This document shows positions 20,316 through 29,213 of a DNA stretch of 64,000 nucleotides, piece after piece. This DNA comes from Symbiodinium kawagutii. Its lineage: Eukaryota; Sar; Dinophyceae; Suessiales; Symbiodiniaceae. The first letter of the stretch is position 1; the number at the start of each line of letters is the position of its first letter. The stretch spans positions 1,470-65,469 of the forward strand of contig VSDK01009557.1 in NCBI GenBank assembly GCA_009767595.1. The letters run 5' to 3'. The translations under genes and the position numbers were made by a program. The notes beneath the pieces were generated by a model. It worked only from the letters and a program-made list of their open reading frames with translations. It made no database searches and was not told where the DNA came from.

Positions 20316-22160
20316 ATGGGTCTTCCGATGAAAAAGGCCGCTAGTGCAAACCCATCAGTGTGTGGAGGCATGATTTCAGTCCCTGGTTCTAACTTTGGTA
20401 AATCACCTTCTGGGAAGCCCATGGTTCACCCCCCATGGGACCTCCTAAGGGGAAGATGTGTTTTCAAAGATAGGGGAACCCTAGAGGCTGAGGTTGAGAA
20501 CTCCGATCTTAGCCATTGGGCCCCAAACTGCGCCACCTTCAGCCGTGCTAGGGAGATACCCATTCCTGGTGTCCGTTCCGCTCCTAAGCCCCTTAGAAGC
20601 GAGTCGCACCCTACGGGTATCCCAGATGAGATTAAGGGTATGACCCCAAAAGCTAGAAAGAGGTTGGTCGATGATACGGCTATGGCAGACTTATCGGCTG
20701 AGTGGGCCCTCAAGCGACATAGGAGTGGTAAGTTTTTCACCCTTGAGCACCCGGCCAGGAGTCTGGCTCTACACCTCGACAGCTGGCAGAGGCTGCTTGC
20801 TTGCAGAGGGGTGAGGCTGGTTTATTATACGACGTGTATGTTTCGGGGCAGTCGTAGGAAGAAGCACCAGGTGTTGATCTGTAATCACAATGCCTTTGTT
20901 AAAATGGGCAAAATGTGTCAAGGCGGCACAACTTGTGACAGAACGGGTCAGAAACACCTGAAGTGGCGACCCACGGTTTCCGGGGGAAAAGTGGTACAGT
21001 TCACTACTGGGGATGAAAGGGAGTATGTACCTGGGTTCTGTGAGGAGTATGCTAAGTGCACCACAGAGGTTTCCCCTTTTACATCATTCGTAGAAGTGTT
21101 CTCTGGCCCCAATGCTCCGTTGACAGAAGCTGTCTGCAACGAGTTCGCGTTGGAGATGCCTGGAAGCAAGTTAGCCACCCAAAAGGGGGTGAGGAACGAG
21201 CTCCAGAGATTATCGCAGTTGACAGACTGCTCTCACCTCTTGCCAAGGGCATCGTCAGAGCAAGTCGAGGTGAAGTCAGGAGCCACAATGAAACAGCCTG
21301 TAGCTCCTCCAGGTGCAGCTGCCCCTGAGATGGAATACAATCGCCGTTCTTCGCTCGAATCTGGCAGACAGCCGAGCTTTGGTAAAAGGCTTCAGCTGAT
21401 ACCAGACGGATTGGAATCTCCGACTCAACACCTCGCCAAGGCACTGGAGCTTGAGCACCCGTTTAATACGTTGGGAGCTGTTAAGCAGGATCATAAGGAC
21501 AGTCTTGAAGAATGGAGAGGTGACCCCAAAGCCTTGAATCTAAAGAGACTTCAGGTCTTGGGAGAGTGGAGGGATCTTAGTATCTCAAAGGACATTACGG
21601 CAGCTCAGGCATCCCATGAGAGCTTGGCTTGCAATAATGCTAAGCTCTTGGGAAGAAAGCCCAGGACTGCTCTGATGGAATTGCTTCAGTCAAAATACGG
21701 GATTGAAGACACAGCGGTCCCGAAACTGTGCCTCACTGGGCTTCCCATAGTGGGAGACGCTTTGGAATCACCCTTCTTTGAGCCAAAGGAAGTACCAGCG
21801 AGCATAACTTTGTTGGAACTTTTATCCTCGGCTAGGCAAAGGAGGAGGGATGCCATCCGTCGGGTGGAGTTTATGGCCTCCAAAGCCCAGGAGGGACAAT
21901 CAGAAGCTATATACTCCAAAACCCTCAAAGAAGTGAAACAGGGAACCATGGCTGGCCCATTCACTGCTGAGGAGTTGGAACGCAAACATGGACCGCATTT
22001 TAATGTTATCCCATCCGATCCTTCGGGCTTACCCAAGGGGTGGATGAGGCTGGTAATCCCAAGCATCGGAGAATCGATGACCATACGGCAGGGCATACTA
22101 ATTTGGCAGGTACGAGGAAACAGAAGATCACCATGGCAATGGCAGACTACTTGGTCCTGA
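20316..22160 (+). CDS. Retrotransposon ORF3, first part: methyltransferase-like region and connection to RT
   Basis: Frame opening at the ATG at 20316. About residues 66-80 read WAPNCATFSRARE, like the PxC motif (IV) of cytosine-5 methyltransferases. About residues 143-156 read LEHPARSLALHLDSW, like motif VI. About residues 258-273 read FVEVFSGPNAPLTEAV, like the SAM-binding FxG motif I. The order IV, VI, I would be circularly permuted. A Cys/His-rich stretch (KMGKMCQGGTTCDRTG) lies between. Similarity is judged by eye only; a Dam-like enzyme or non-catalytic domain is also possible. The homologous reading leaves this frame near 22012, where RT sequence continues in the -1 frame; codons after that are probably not native. 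Confidence 0.55.
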   Translation: MGLPMKKAASANPSVCGGMISVPGSNFGKSPSGKPMVHPPWDLLRGRCVFKDRGTLEAEVENSDLSHWAPNCATFSRAREIPIPGVRSAPKPLRSESHPTGIPDEIKGMTPKARKRLVDDTAMADLSAEWALKRHRSGKFFTLEHPARSLALHLDSWQRLLACRGVRLVYYTTCMFRGSRRKKHQVLICNHNAFVKMGKMCQGGTTCDRTGQKHLKWRPTVSGGKVVQFTTGDEREYVPGFCEEYAKCTTEVSPFTSFVEVFSGPNAPLTEAVCNEFALEMPGSKLATQKGVRNELQRLSQLTDCSHLLPRASSEQVEVKSGATMKQPVAPPGAAAPEMEYNRRSSLESGRQPSFGKRLQLIPDGLESPTQHLAKALELEHPFNTLGAVKQDHKDSLEEWRGDPKALNLKRLQVLGEWRDLSISKDITAAQASHESLACNNAKLLGRKPRTALMELLQSKYGIEDTAVPKLCLTGLPIVGDALESPFFEPKEVPASITLLELLSSARQRRRDAIRRVEFMASKAQEGQSEAIYSKTLKEVKQGTMAGPFTAEELERKHGPHFNVIPSDPSGLPKGWMRLVIPSIGESMTIRQGILIWQVRGNRRSPWQWQTTWS

Positions 22161-23446
22161 TGCTAAAATCTGCGTTTGAGACCACACTGTCGCCGTTACA
22201 TCTGTGTTCTGAAGACATGAAGTCGGCCTATAGGCAACTTCCGCTTCCGGACTCGCAGACGCATATTTCCATCACTGCCGTTTATGATCCTTTCAATCGA
22301 ACAACAAGGTTGTTTGAAATGTATGGACAACCCTTTGGCGCACAACATGCAGTACCAAATTTTTACAGGGTTGCCGAGTGGTTAAACCGCTTGATGATTC
22401 GTGCCTTCGCTTTATTGGTTGATCACTTCTTCGATGATTTCTTCCTTGTGGACCGTCCCACCTGTATTCAGGTGAGCGTGTTTTGTCTAAGACAAACCTT
22501 TTCACTTTTGGGCTTCCAGCTGGATCCTGACAAAAGTCAAACTCCAGCAGCAGTAGCCTCAATTCTTGGCGTATCATTCAACACGCGCTCTTTGATTGAG
22601 CAACGCATTTTATTGGTCCAGCCCAAAGCCGGCAGGAAAGACAACTTCATTCTCATGGTAGATCGTATACTTCAGCAAAACTTTCTGCCCCCTTCGTTGG
22701 CAGCGAGTCTGCTTGGAAAATTCCAGTGTCTTTGCAGTACGCTGTTTGGGAAAGTAGGGCGTTTCTGCACAGGGTATGTGCGTCAGAGACAATATTGCAC
22801 CTCAAAAGATCTGACGTACCCCTTGACGTCTCAGTTAAAGATGAGTCTCTCCTTGATGAAACACATTGTGCAGGTTGCTCCCTCTCGTCAATGCCAGTTT
22901 GGCAAGAGGTCTCCACCCTTGCTGTTATACACCGACGCCTCAGATGTTCCCACTAGGCTACCCCGTCGCATTGTGGCAGGAGTGCTTATTCATCCACTCC
23001 CTTTTCGAGTGAGGTACTTCTTTTGGGTTGTTCATGATGACGTTGTGCAGCAATGGCTGCCACGTGAAACCCACATGGCGCAGCTAGAGCTACTAGCAGT
23101 GCCCGTGGCCCTGCAGACCTGGAGTCATCACGTGCGAGGCCAACAAATTATTTTATTTGTGGACAATGATTCCGCCTCGGCTGGCCTAGTAAAAGGCTAT
23201 TCTCCGACCATTGATTCATCCGCCATAATCGGTGAGGTTTGGAACTTGATTGCGAAACTCGCAATCGACCTCTACGTCGACAGAGTTGAATCCAAATCGA
23301 ACCTGGCTGATGGTCCCAGTCGGTTAGATCTCAACCTCATGAATGACCTCAAGGCCAAATGTACAGTCCCCATTCCGTTAGCTGCACATAGTTCAGACGT
23401 TTTTCCTTTATTTTCTGGGATGTGCGCTACGCACCCGCTCGCGTAG
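22013..23446 (+). CDS. Retrotransposon ORF3, second part: reverse transcriptase and RNase H
   Basis: This is the polymerase copying element RNA into DNA. The fingers read SFGLTQG, then NPKHRRIDD, a DIRS/Ty3-like entry. Motif A is CSEDMKSAYRQLPL (Asp codon 22214-22216). Motif B region is YGQPFGAQHAVPNF. The catalytic pair is in DHFFDDFFLVD (about 22420-22450). RNase H follows with LLYTDASD (about 22925), Glu in AQLELLAV (about 23080), Asp in LFVDNDSA (about 23155) and a terminal ESKSNLADGPSR (about 23285). The stop is at 23444-23446, 64 bp before B1. It is joined to the upstream part by a -1 frame change near 22012, so the start given is a frame limit, not an initiation codon. No LTR-type integrase is present, consistent with recombinase-mediated insertion. 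Confidence 0.85.
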   Translation: MRSFGLTQGVDEAGNPKHRRIDDHTAGHTNLAGTRKQKITMAMADYLVLMLKSAFETTLSPLHLCSEDMKSAYRQLPLPDSQTHISITAVYDPFNRTTRLFEMYGQPFGAQHAVPNFYRVAEWLNRLMIRAFALLVDHFFDDFFLVDRPTCIQVSVFCLRQTFSLLGFQLDPDKSQTPAAVASILGVSFNTRSLIEQRILLVQPKAGRKDNFILMVDRILQQNFLPPSLAASLLGKFQCLCSTLFGKVGRFCTGYVRQRQYCTSKDLTYPLTSQLKMSLSLMKHIVQVAPSRQCQFGKRSPPLLLYTDASDVPTRLPRRIVAGVLIHPLPFRVRYFFWVVHDDVVQQWLPRETHMAQLELLAVPVALQTWSHHVRGQQIILFVDNDSASAGLVKGYSPTIDSSAIIGEVWNLIAKLAIDLYVDRVESKSNLADGPSRLDLNLMNDLKAKCTVPIPLAAHSSDVFPLFSGMCATHPLA

Positions 23447-23510
23447 TCTCGGTGACCACAACAACCATAACATTGGGAGACAGGAAGCCACCTGAGACAT
23501 AGGGAGACAC

Positions 23511-23696
23511 TTCCTCCACCCAATTGGTTGAGTGTGCATAAGGTGAGTTCAGCAGAAGTCTGTAACGCTCAGCAGACTTGCCGAAATCCACCTCATCACC
23601 TAAAGAGGGCAACGCACGATCCCAATGAGAAAAATGAGCAGCGAGTGAGTTGGGGAGTGAGCTGCAGTTTGGAGCATGCTAACTCAGGGGTATCCA
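23511..23696 (+). repeat. Split direct repeat B1
   Basis: A 186-bp repeat, from ttcctccacccaattgg to ggggtatcca, repeated at 23838-24023. Its last two bases overlap the first two of A2. Confidence 0.9.
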
Positions 23697-23803
23697 CAAG
23701 TTGTGCACCTAGTGTACTAGAGTGGATGTCCTAGGAGTGGCTGCATGCGGTGCCATTTTGGCTCAAGCTGCAGTTGACCCTACCACGCTGCTTGTTGATC
23801 TCC
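23695..23803 (+). repeat. Split direct repeat A2
   Basis: Second copy of the 109-bp A repeat, directly abutting B1. It is separated from B2 by 34 bp (23804-23837) not found elsewhere in the element. Confidence 0.9.
23752..23767 (+). promoter_or_regulatory. Spliced-leader-like core in repeat A2
   Basis: Second copy of the 16-nt GCCATTTTGGCTCAAG core, carried by repeat A2. Confidence 0.75.
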
Positions 23804-23837
23804 CACCCTCCCAACCCTTTGGAGATGGGGGTTCCGG

Positions 23838-24023
23838 TTCCTCCACCCAATTGGTTGAGTGTGCATAAGGTGAGTTCAGCAGAAGTCTGTAACGCTCAGC
23901 AGACTTGCCGAAATCCACCTCATCACCTAAAGAGGGCAACGCACGATCCCAATGAGAAAAATGAGCAGCGAGTGAGTTGGGGAGTGAGCTGCAGTTTGGA
24001 GCATGCTAACTCAGGGGTATCCA
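23838..24023 (+). repeat. Split direct repeat B2 (right end of element)
   Basis: Second copy of the 186-bp B repeat. Sequence identity with B1 ends at 24023, taken as the right terminus. Confidence 0.9.
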
Positions 24024-24370
24024 TGTCTTAACCATGGCCCAATATCTCTCAGTGGATGAATAATCATGAACCATAACTTTCATTCGTGATCACTGAAACA
24101 TGAACATATATATATATAATACACAATATGTATAGATAGATGATTACTAATTTTGCTAATACATAATTGCTAACTAGACGATTTCAGTTTGATCTTCCCC
24201 CCTTGGACAATTGAAGGTCCACGTTTTTCAACGGCACCAGGCATGTGGTGTCCAAGCATCCCACTTCAAATGCTGAGAGGCTATGCGCCGCGCTTAAGAC
24301 AGCGGTCCTCCGTTGTCTTTACCTAGAAAGGATGCCGTTACATGCCGCTGGATTGTGACAGACATCCCAA

Positions 24371-24504
24371 TTAATGTCTACCCAGGATTAATAAAACCCC
24401 TGGTTGATTAATGGGGGGTATCCCCCAAAAGCCTTTGTTTCCCTTTGGAATGGTGACCCCCCTAATTAATCAACCAGGAGTTTATTAATCCTGGGTTACC
24501 ATTA
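24371..24504. repeat. Inverted-repeat element, family 4 (long terminal inverted repeats)
   Basis: About 134 bp, almost palindromic: left arm from TACCCAGGATTAATAAAACC through ggttgattaat, right arm attaatcaacc through TTAATCCTGGGTTACC. Arms are about 45 bp. A second copy lies at 54493-54624. Confidence 0.8.
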
Positions 24505-24781
24505 TTACATGCTAATTTTTGTGGATCATTATTTTGGATTATCATTTGTTAATTTGCCTATGCCTATACCTGGATTTGTGCATGTGTATCTATATAGTGA
24601 CATTTCATGTATTTACACATTTGCAAATGAACTTACAGGTCAATTTCATTTTATCTATGCATCTACGTATTTCGTTAGCATTGGCAAGAGGACCTCTCGT
24701 CTTTTGCGTGGGAAAGAAAATGCTTCATTGTTCAAGGTCCTGTTTGAAAACGATAGTTTGGCCGTAGAATGTTGTATATAG

Positions 24782-24851
24782 TGACAGTGCTCGCTCGCCG
24801 CGAGTGCAATGTGATAGCTTTTGCGACAGTGCTCGCTCGCCGCGAGTGTAG
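24782..24851. repeat. Duplicated GC-rich hairpin
   Basis: GACAGTGCTCGCTCGCCGCG followed by AGTG occurs twice, 45 bp apart. Each copy can fold with CTCGC pairing to GCGAG. It is unusual in an AT-rich spacer. Confidence 0.6.
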
Positions 24852-25605
24852 TCTGATGGCCTTTGCACTGCATTGATTGGTTCCACCTAACGATAGTGCT
24901 TTAAGCCCTAAGAGGTGGAGGGTGGGAAGTGGCTAGGTAGGTTTAGGATAAATCAAAGATGCTGCACTAAGAGGTTCTGGTCCGCATGCTCTGCAAGGGC
25001 CTTTGCTTTCGAGCAAGACAAGTCTCAGATTACAGAAAAGCGAGCTGCTTGGGGCCCAACAAGACAAAATTTCATTGGAAGAGTTTGGTTGACATGATTA
25101 TATTGACATTATATTGACATAATGTACATACGCACATATTTATATATGATTTGTTTGTATATATGCATTTACATACATGTATATTTTGATATATATATAT
25201 ATGTTCACGATTTTGACAGAATTCTACTTGGCCACTTCTGATTTTCCTAATAAGCGTCAATGCACATGTTTGGGTCATTTGTTTATCCATGCAGATCTGG
25301 TCTTTCATGTTTCCCAAACCATTGGCTTGCGAGTTACATGGGTAATCTGCAGCTTGGCTCGGATGCCAAAAAACACAAACACATGGCATTACAGGTTGCT
25401 TCAAGGGTAAAGTCGTAAGTATCGGATGATTATTTATAATTGTATGTAGGTTCACTTCTATCGATCCAGATATCACTGCGAATCCGCGTCACCTAGAGCT
25501 TTGCCCCAACATACACTGCCAGCTCTGTCGTGGTTACTAATCAGCAGTTCACAAACCAATCTGAAAGCACTCGTTTTTTCGACGTCATGCGGGTGGATTG
25601 ACGCC

Positions 25606-25635
25606 ATGGCCTTCCGGCTGGCAAGGCGGACTGCT
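25606..25635 (+). CDS. Possible first exon (presequence-like) of the PTC7-type phosphatase
   Basis: An ATG opens MAFRLARRTA, rich in Arg/Ala like a mitochondrial presequence, and could end at a GA donor (gagagt). If joined to 28663-28731 it reads on in frame (AAILQRSRSFSDF). PTC7-type phosphatases are often mitochondrial. This is a weak proposal from composition and position. Confidence 0.25.
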
Positions 25636-25726
25636 GAGAGTTGGTTCGTTGGTTGGTTGGGGATCTTCGACTGCATCAGTGCGCACGTATGGTCATATGA
25701 ATTTCTGATGTCGGCATTTTCATCAA

Positions 25727-25812
25727 TACATATGGGGTTTCTTGAAATTGGGAACCCCCCAAACAATCAATAGTGGATGATTTGAGGGTACCCCCATTTT
25801 AAGAAATCATCA
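25727..25812. repeat. Inverted-repeat element, family 2
   Basis: Starts TATGGGGTTTCTTGAAATTG and ends CCCCCATTTTAAGAAATCAT. Confidence 0.6.
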
Positions 25813-28662
25813 TATTACCACCATTTACCACCAAATAGTGTATGTACGCATTGTGTTCGTAGATTTCATCAAATGTGTATGCGCGCTGGCATCATGTGGC
25901 CGCAGCTTGGCTGCATGGGGAACCCCCAGGGCCTGCAAGGCTACCGATAGACCACCCGTAGAACTATGTTAACCGATGGGACATCCAGTGGATCCATGGA
26001 GCACCCTAAATTTGATGGTAAACCACGAGCTATTTATGGTTATACTCATGATGGCTAGGAAGTTGGTATAGATGGTACCAATATGCATCCTAAAACACCA
26101 GGGTTTCTTTTGCATGTGCACAGCAAAACATGTTGAGGGGTGCACTCTAGACTTGGCATTTGATCCATAGACATCATTCTTTGCCCCGTTCAAACATGCA
26201 TCTACAAATCTGTCCATTTGCTTCGCCTATCTATTGGTCATTATTTGTCTATCTATTCATTTACCTATCTATGTAATTCTATCTATATATGTATATAGTT
26301 TTTTCATATATATATATAGATCTATCTATGTACATGTTTTGTTGAAGGTGATTGGCAGATGTGCAAACCAGCTGAAACCTCCCACAGCGGCTTGAAACTT
26401 GCTGGTTCTCCTGTGTCCAGGCCGCGTCATCATTGGTTGCTTCCAGTTGCTGCGCGCGTCACAGCAGGTGTGGCGAGAGCTGAAGACTGATGGAGCCTCC
26501 GAAAAGATGATCTAAGGGTGTTAAGCTGGGTATGGGTCAATATTAACCATCAATATTAAGCAACTCTAATAGGGAAAACAATGGTTAATGATGGGAACCA
26601 GGGGTACAGGGTTTTGACCCATAGCCAACTGTGGTAAATACGTGTTTATCATTGTGAATCATTGGCAATTATGGTTCATAATGGTAAACGATGCTTCATC
26701 ATGGTATAATGGTATACATTATTCATAGTGTTTGACCCCAAAAAGATTGAATGGTTCAATAACGGTGATGATGCTTTTAATACCTTTCAATCATAGGGAT
26801 GATCAACAACAATGGTGGCTATGAGAAGATCCAGCCATTGACGGCAGCTGGTGAGCAAGTGGTGATTGAGATGAATCATTTCGTCATTGCTTTGGATGGG
26901 TAGAAAGTGGTGAAACGGAGCTGACCATGTGTCTATTGAGTGACCAATGATGATGTTGCGGTTTTATGATCACTTTAGGAAGGCGGGGCGGGCAATATTG
27001 AATGATGTTCGAACCAGATAGGCTTGTCTTCCAACTGATAAATGTTGATAGTACAAAAACCACAGCAATGAAGCCTATGGCATGATGTCTAATGACGGCT
27101 GAGCTGTCGGTTCTTCTATGTCGGACTTGGTATGTGATTGTCATCATGGGAGCCGTAAAATCGACCAGTCAAGGGGATTGCACACAGGGTTTCACCCATG
27201 CCAGGAAAACACACCGTCCAAAGAAGTTAGTTTGAGATGAGAAAATTACTTGCGTTTCAGGACTTGTGTGATGAGTTGCGTCGAGAACCCAATCACAAAA
27301 AAACGTCCGGGTATCAAGATTGGCATGACTGCCAGGAGAGTTGTGAAGTTTTCATGGCCATTTCCCCCAGACTATCATGGTTTTTGTGTGGTTTTGACAG
27401 GTTTTCGGCAAGGCCGGTCTGGTTTCTTGTTGAGCAAACTTTGAGACTAAAACAATGACCTTCATCGATTGATATAGATGAACAAACACATGAAATCGCA
27501 CCAACAATTGTGTGCATATGTTTGTCGCTACTCGTAGCAGAGACTGACGTAGAGAAGCCATTGTTTTGTGCGCTGGTGTGTTTCTTTCCACGGTGGTGGA
27601 AATCCTTGTTTGCCAGGCAGACATCAGGTGCTTTGGGCGTCCGGTATTGTGATGAAATCCATGGGTTTGGATCTGCGGAATACTCCAGGATCGACAAATG
27701 GAGGCCTCGATCTCAAATGACCACGATACTTTGATGAGGAAATCAGCGCACGTTTGCCCTGTTTGGAATGATAAAAAATGATTGCACATGCCCAACATAG
27801 AAAAAGACACGGCAAATCATTTATGGACACCACTGAAGAGAAATGAAACCAAAACTTTGCTAGCCTTGGTTTGGTGACGACAACTTCTTGGGACCATGAG
27901 TGAAACCTCAAGATGGGTGTTGTTTCCGGCTGCAAATCACTGCCCTGTTGGGTCACCGGAATTTGTGCTGTGGCAGACATGCATTGCACTTGTCATGTGA
28001 GCTATGCAGAATCTATTCATCAAGGAAATCATTTATGCTACTTTCAAATTGTCTTTGGACCGACCTCTGATCATGGAGGTTTATGTTTCTAGAGCAACTG
28101 TCATTCCTACCCTTAACCTTCAACTCGTTATCAATTATCTTACCCAAGCAAGATTATCATTGATTTGTGTCAACAACTATCATCATTACCAATCAAGGAA
28201 GAACCCAAACACGATTAGATATCATTGATTAGTGTCTGTATACAACTAATCCATCCAGGAAACTCATTATATGATAATTCCAATCAGTTATACATATTAT
28301 CATTCATTAATGATCAATTAAACTAATCAAGGAACATGCCAACCAATTTCCAGAAATTGCCTGTTGTCCCGCAGACTCGGCGTTACCTGGTGTGTTGTTT
28401 CGTTGGGCGGGGGGATCACCACAGTTATCCAAGTCGGTACTGTCGCCCCCCCCACCTCAACCCCTAACAACACTAAGACATCTTCCTCCCGACAAAAAAG
28501 ACTCTAGTTTTGTTGCGGGATCAGGATCAATTTTTATGAAACGCCGTTTATCATGATTTCCTGGAAAGGATCATTTTCCCAGAGATGTTGATCTTTTGTC
28601 GCGACCCGACCAGGAAATGATGGGATAGAAATTCCCTGGCATCCTCGGTGCGCAAGTGTCAG
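25813..28662. other. Probable intron or spacer
   Basis: Contains CTAT-type simple repeats (26220-26340) and a family 3 element (26525-26627). Open stretches near 27237-27990 on both strands match nothing recognised and are left uncalled. Confidence 0.4.
26525..26627. repeat. Inverted-repeat element, family 3
   Basis: Left end GGGTATGGGTCAATATTAAC, right end GGTTTTGACCCATAGCC; the interior has aaccaggggtacagg. Confidence 0.65.
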
Positions 28663-28731
28663 GCTGCCATCCTCCAACGGAGTCGGAGCTTCTCTGACTT
28701 CATCACCGCTTCGGATGAAGGTGCCGAACGG
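28663..28731 (+). CDS. Candidate exon, possibly N-terminal in the PTC7-type gene
   Basis: A 69-nt open GC-rich block after a CAG acceptor and before a GTGGTG donor. It encodes AAILQRSRSFSDFITASDEG plus AER. Base composition and splice-like borders look exonic. Assignment to the phosphatase rests only on position and phase. Confidence 0.35.
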
Positions 28732-28765
28732 GTGGTGATGGGCTTAGCCACATGGCGAGGTCAAT

Positions 28766-28915
28766 ATGGAGGTTTCTTAAGCCATAGGGAACCCCCCAAA
28801 GTCACGGTTGGTTTATCAATGTTTATTATAAATCAAACAAATCATGTCAAGGATAAATGAAACATATCATGTCAAGGAATGACTTAGGGGTCCTTTGTTT
28901 TGAGAAACACCCATA
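28766..28915. repeat. Inverted-repeat element, family 2 (long copy)
   Basis: Starts GGAGGTTTCTTAAGCCATAG and ends CCTTTGTTTTGAGAAACACC. Its interior duplicates aaatcaaacaaatcatgtca-like words. Confidence 0.6.
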
Positions 28916-29086
28916 TGAACCAGCAAAAAAAGGGGGATAGATCAACATCCCAACAGTTGGACTAGTTCGGTCACCTGGGCAGGGGCGGTACACCGGGGGT
29001 TTGACGGTGCTCGAGATGAGAGAAGATCATCAGCTCCTTGGTCCTTTAGGGAGTCAGGATTAGCACACCACTACAATCCATTTTTT

Positions 29087-29213
29087 GGATGTTTCTCAAA
29101 ATAGGGGACCCCCCATATCAACCAGTTTATTAAACATTATTAAGTTGATTAATTAATGATTTATAGTAATAAACCAACCATTTTTTGGATCCCCTATTTT
29201 AAGAAACCACCAT
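29087..29213. repeat. Inverted-repeat element, family 2
   Basis: Starts GGATGTTTCTCAAAATAGGG and ends CCCTATTTTAAGAAACCACC; good terminal inverted repeats. Confidence 0.7.

Larger units (their letters stand above)
15598..24023 (+). mobile_element. Tyrosine-recombinase retrotransposon (DIRS/PAT-like) with split direct repeats
   Basis: The 8426-bp element is bounded by repeats in the order A1 (15598-15706), coding region, B1 (23511-23696), A2 (23695-23803), B2 (23838-24023). A copies are 109 bp and B copies 186 bp, matching base for base by eye. This A1...B1-A2-B2 layout is the hallmark of PAT/Ngaro-type tyrosine-recombinase retroelements, which insert via circular DNA and make no target duplication. 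None is seen here (flanks accagaatt and tgtcttaacc). Coding order is recombinase, Gag-like protein, methyltransferase-like region, reverse transcriptase, RNase H, all on +. Classical DIRS/PAT elements carry the recombinase last, so the order is unusual. The coding region looks recent: few breaks and intact repeats, apart from one frame change near 22012 and a 10-N gap. Confidence 0.85.
24024..25605. other. Spacer downstream of the retrotransposon
   Basis: AT-rich, with an AT-dinucleotide tract near 24105, a family 4 element (24371-24504), a duplicated GC-rich hairpin (24782-24851) and another AT tract near 25190. No protein was recognised. Confidence 0.5.

Noticed and set aside
15598..24023. 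LTR retrotransposon interpretation
   Set aside because: The repeats are split (A at left, B-A-B at right) and not identical full-length LTRs, and there is no integrase or target duplication.
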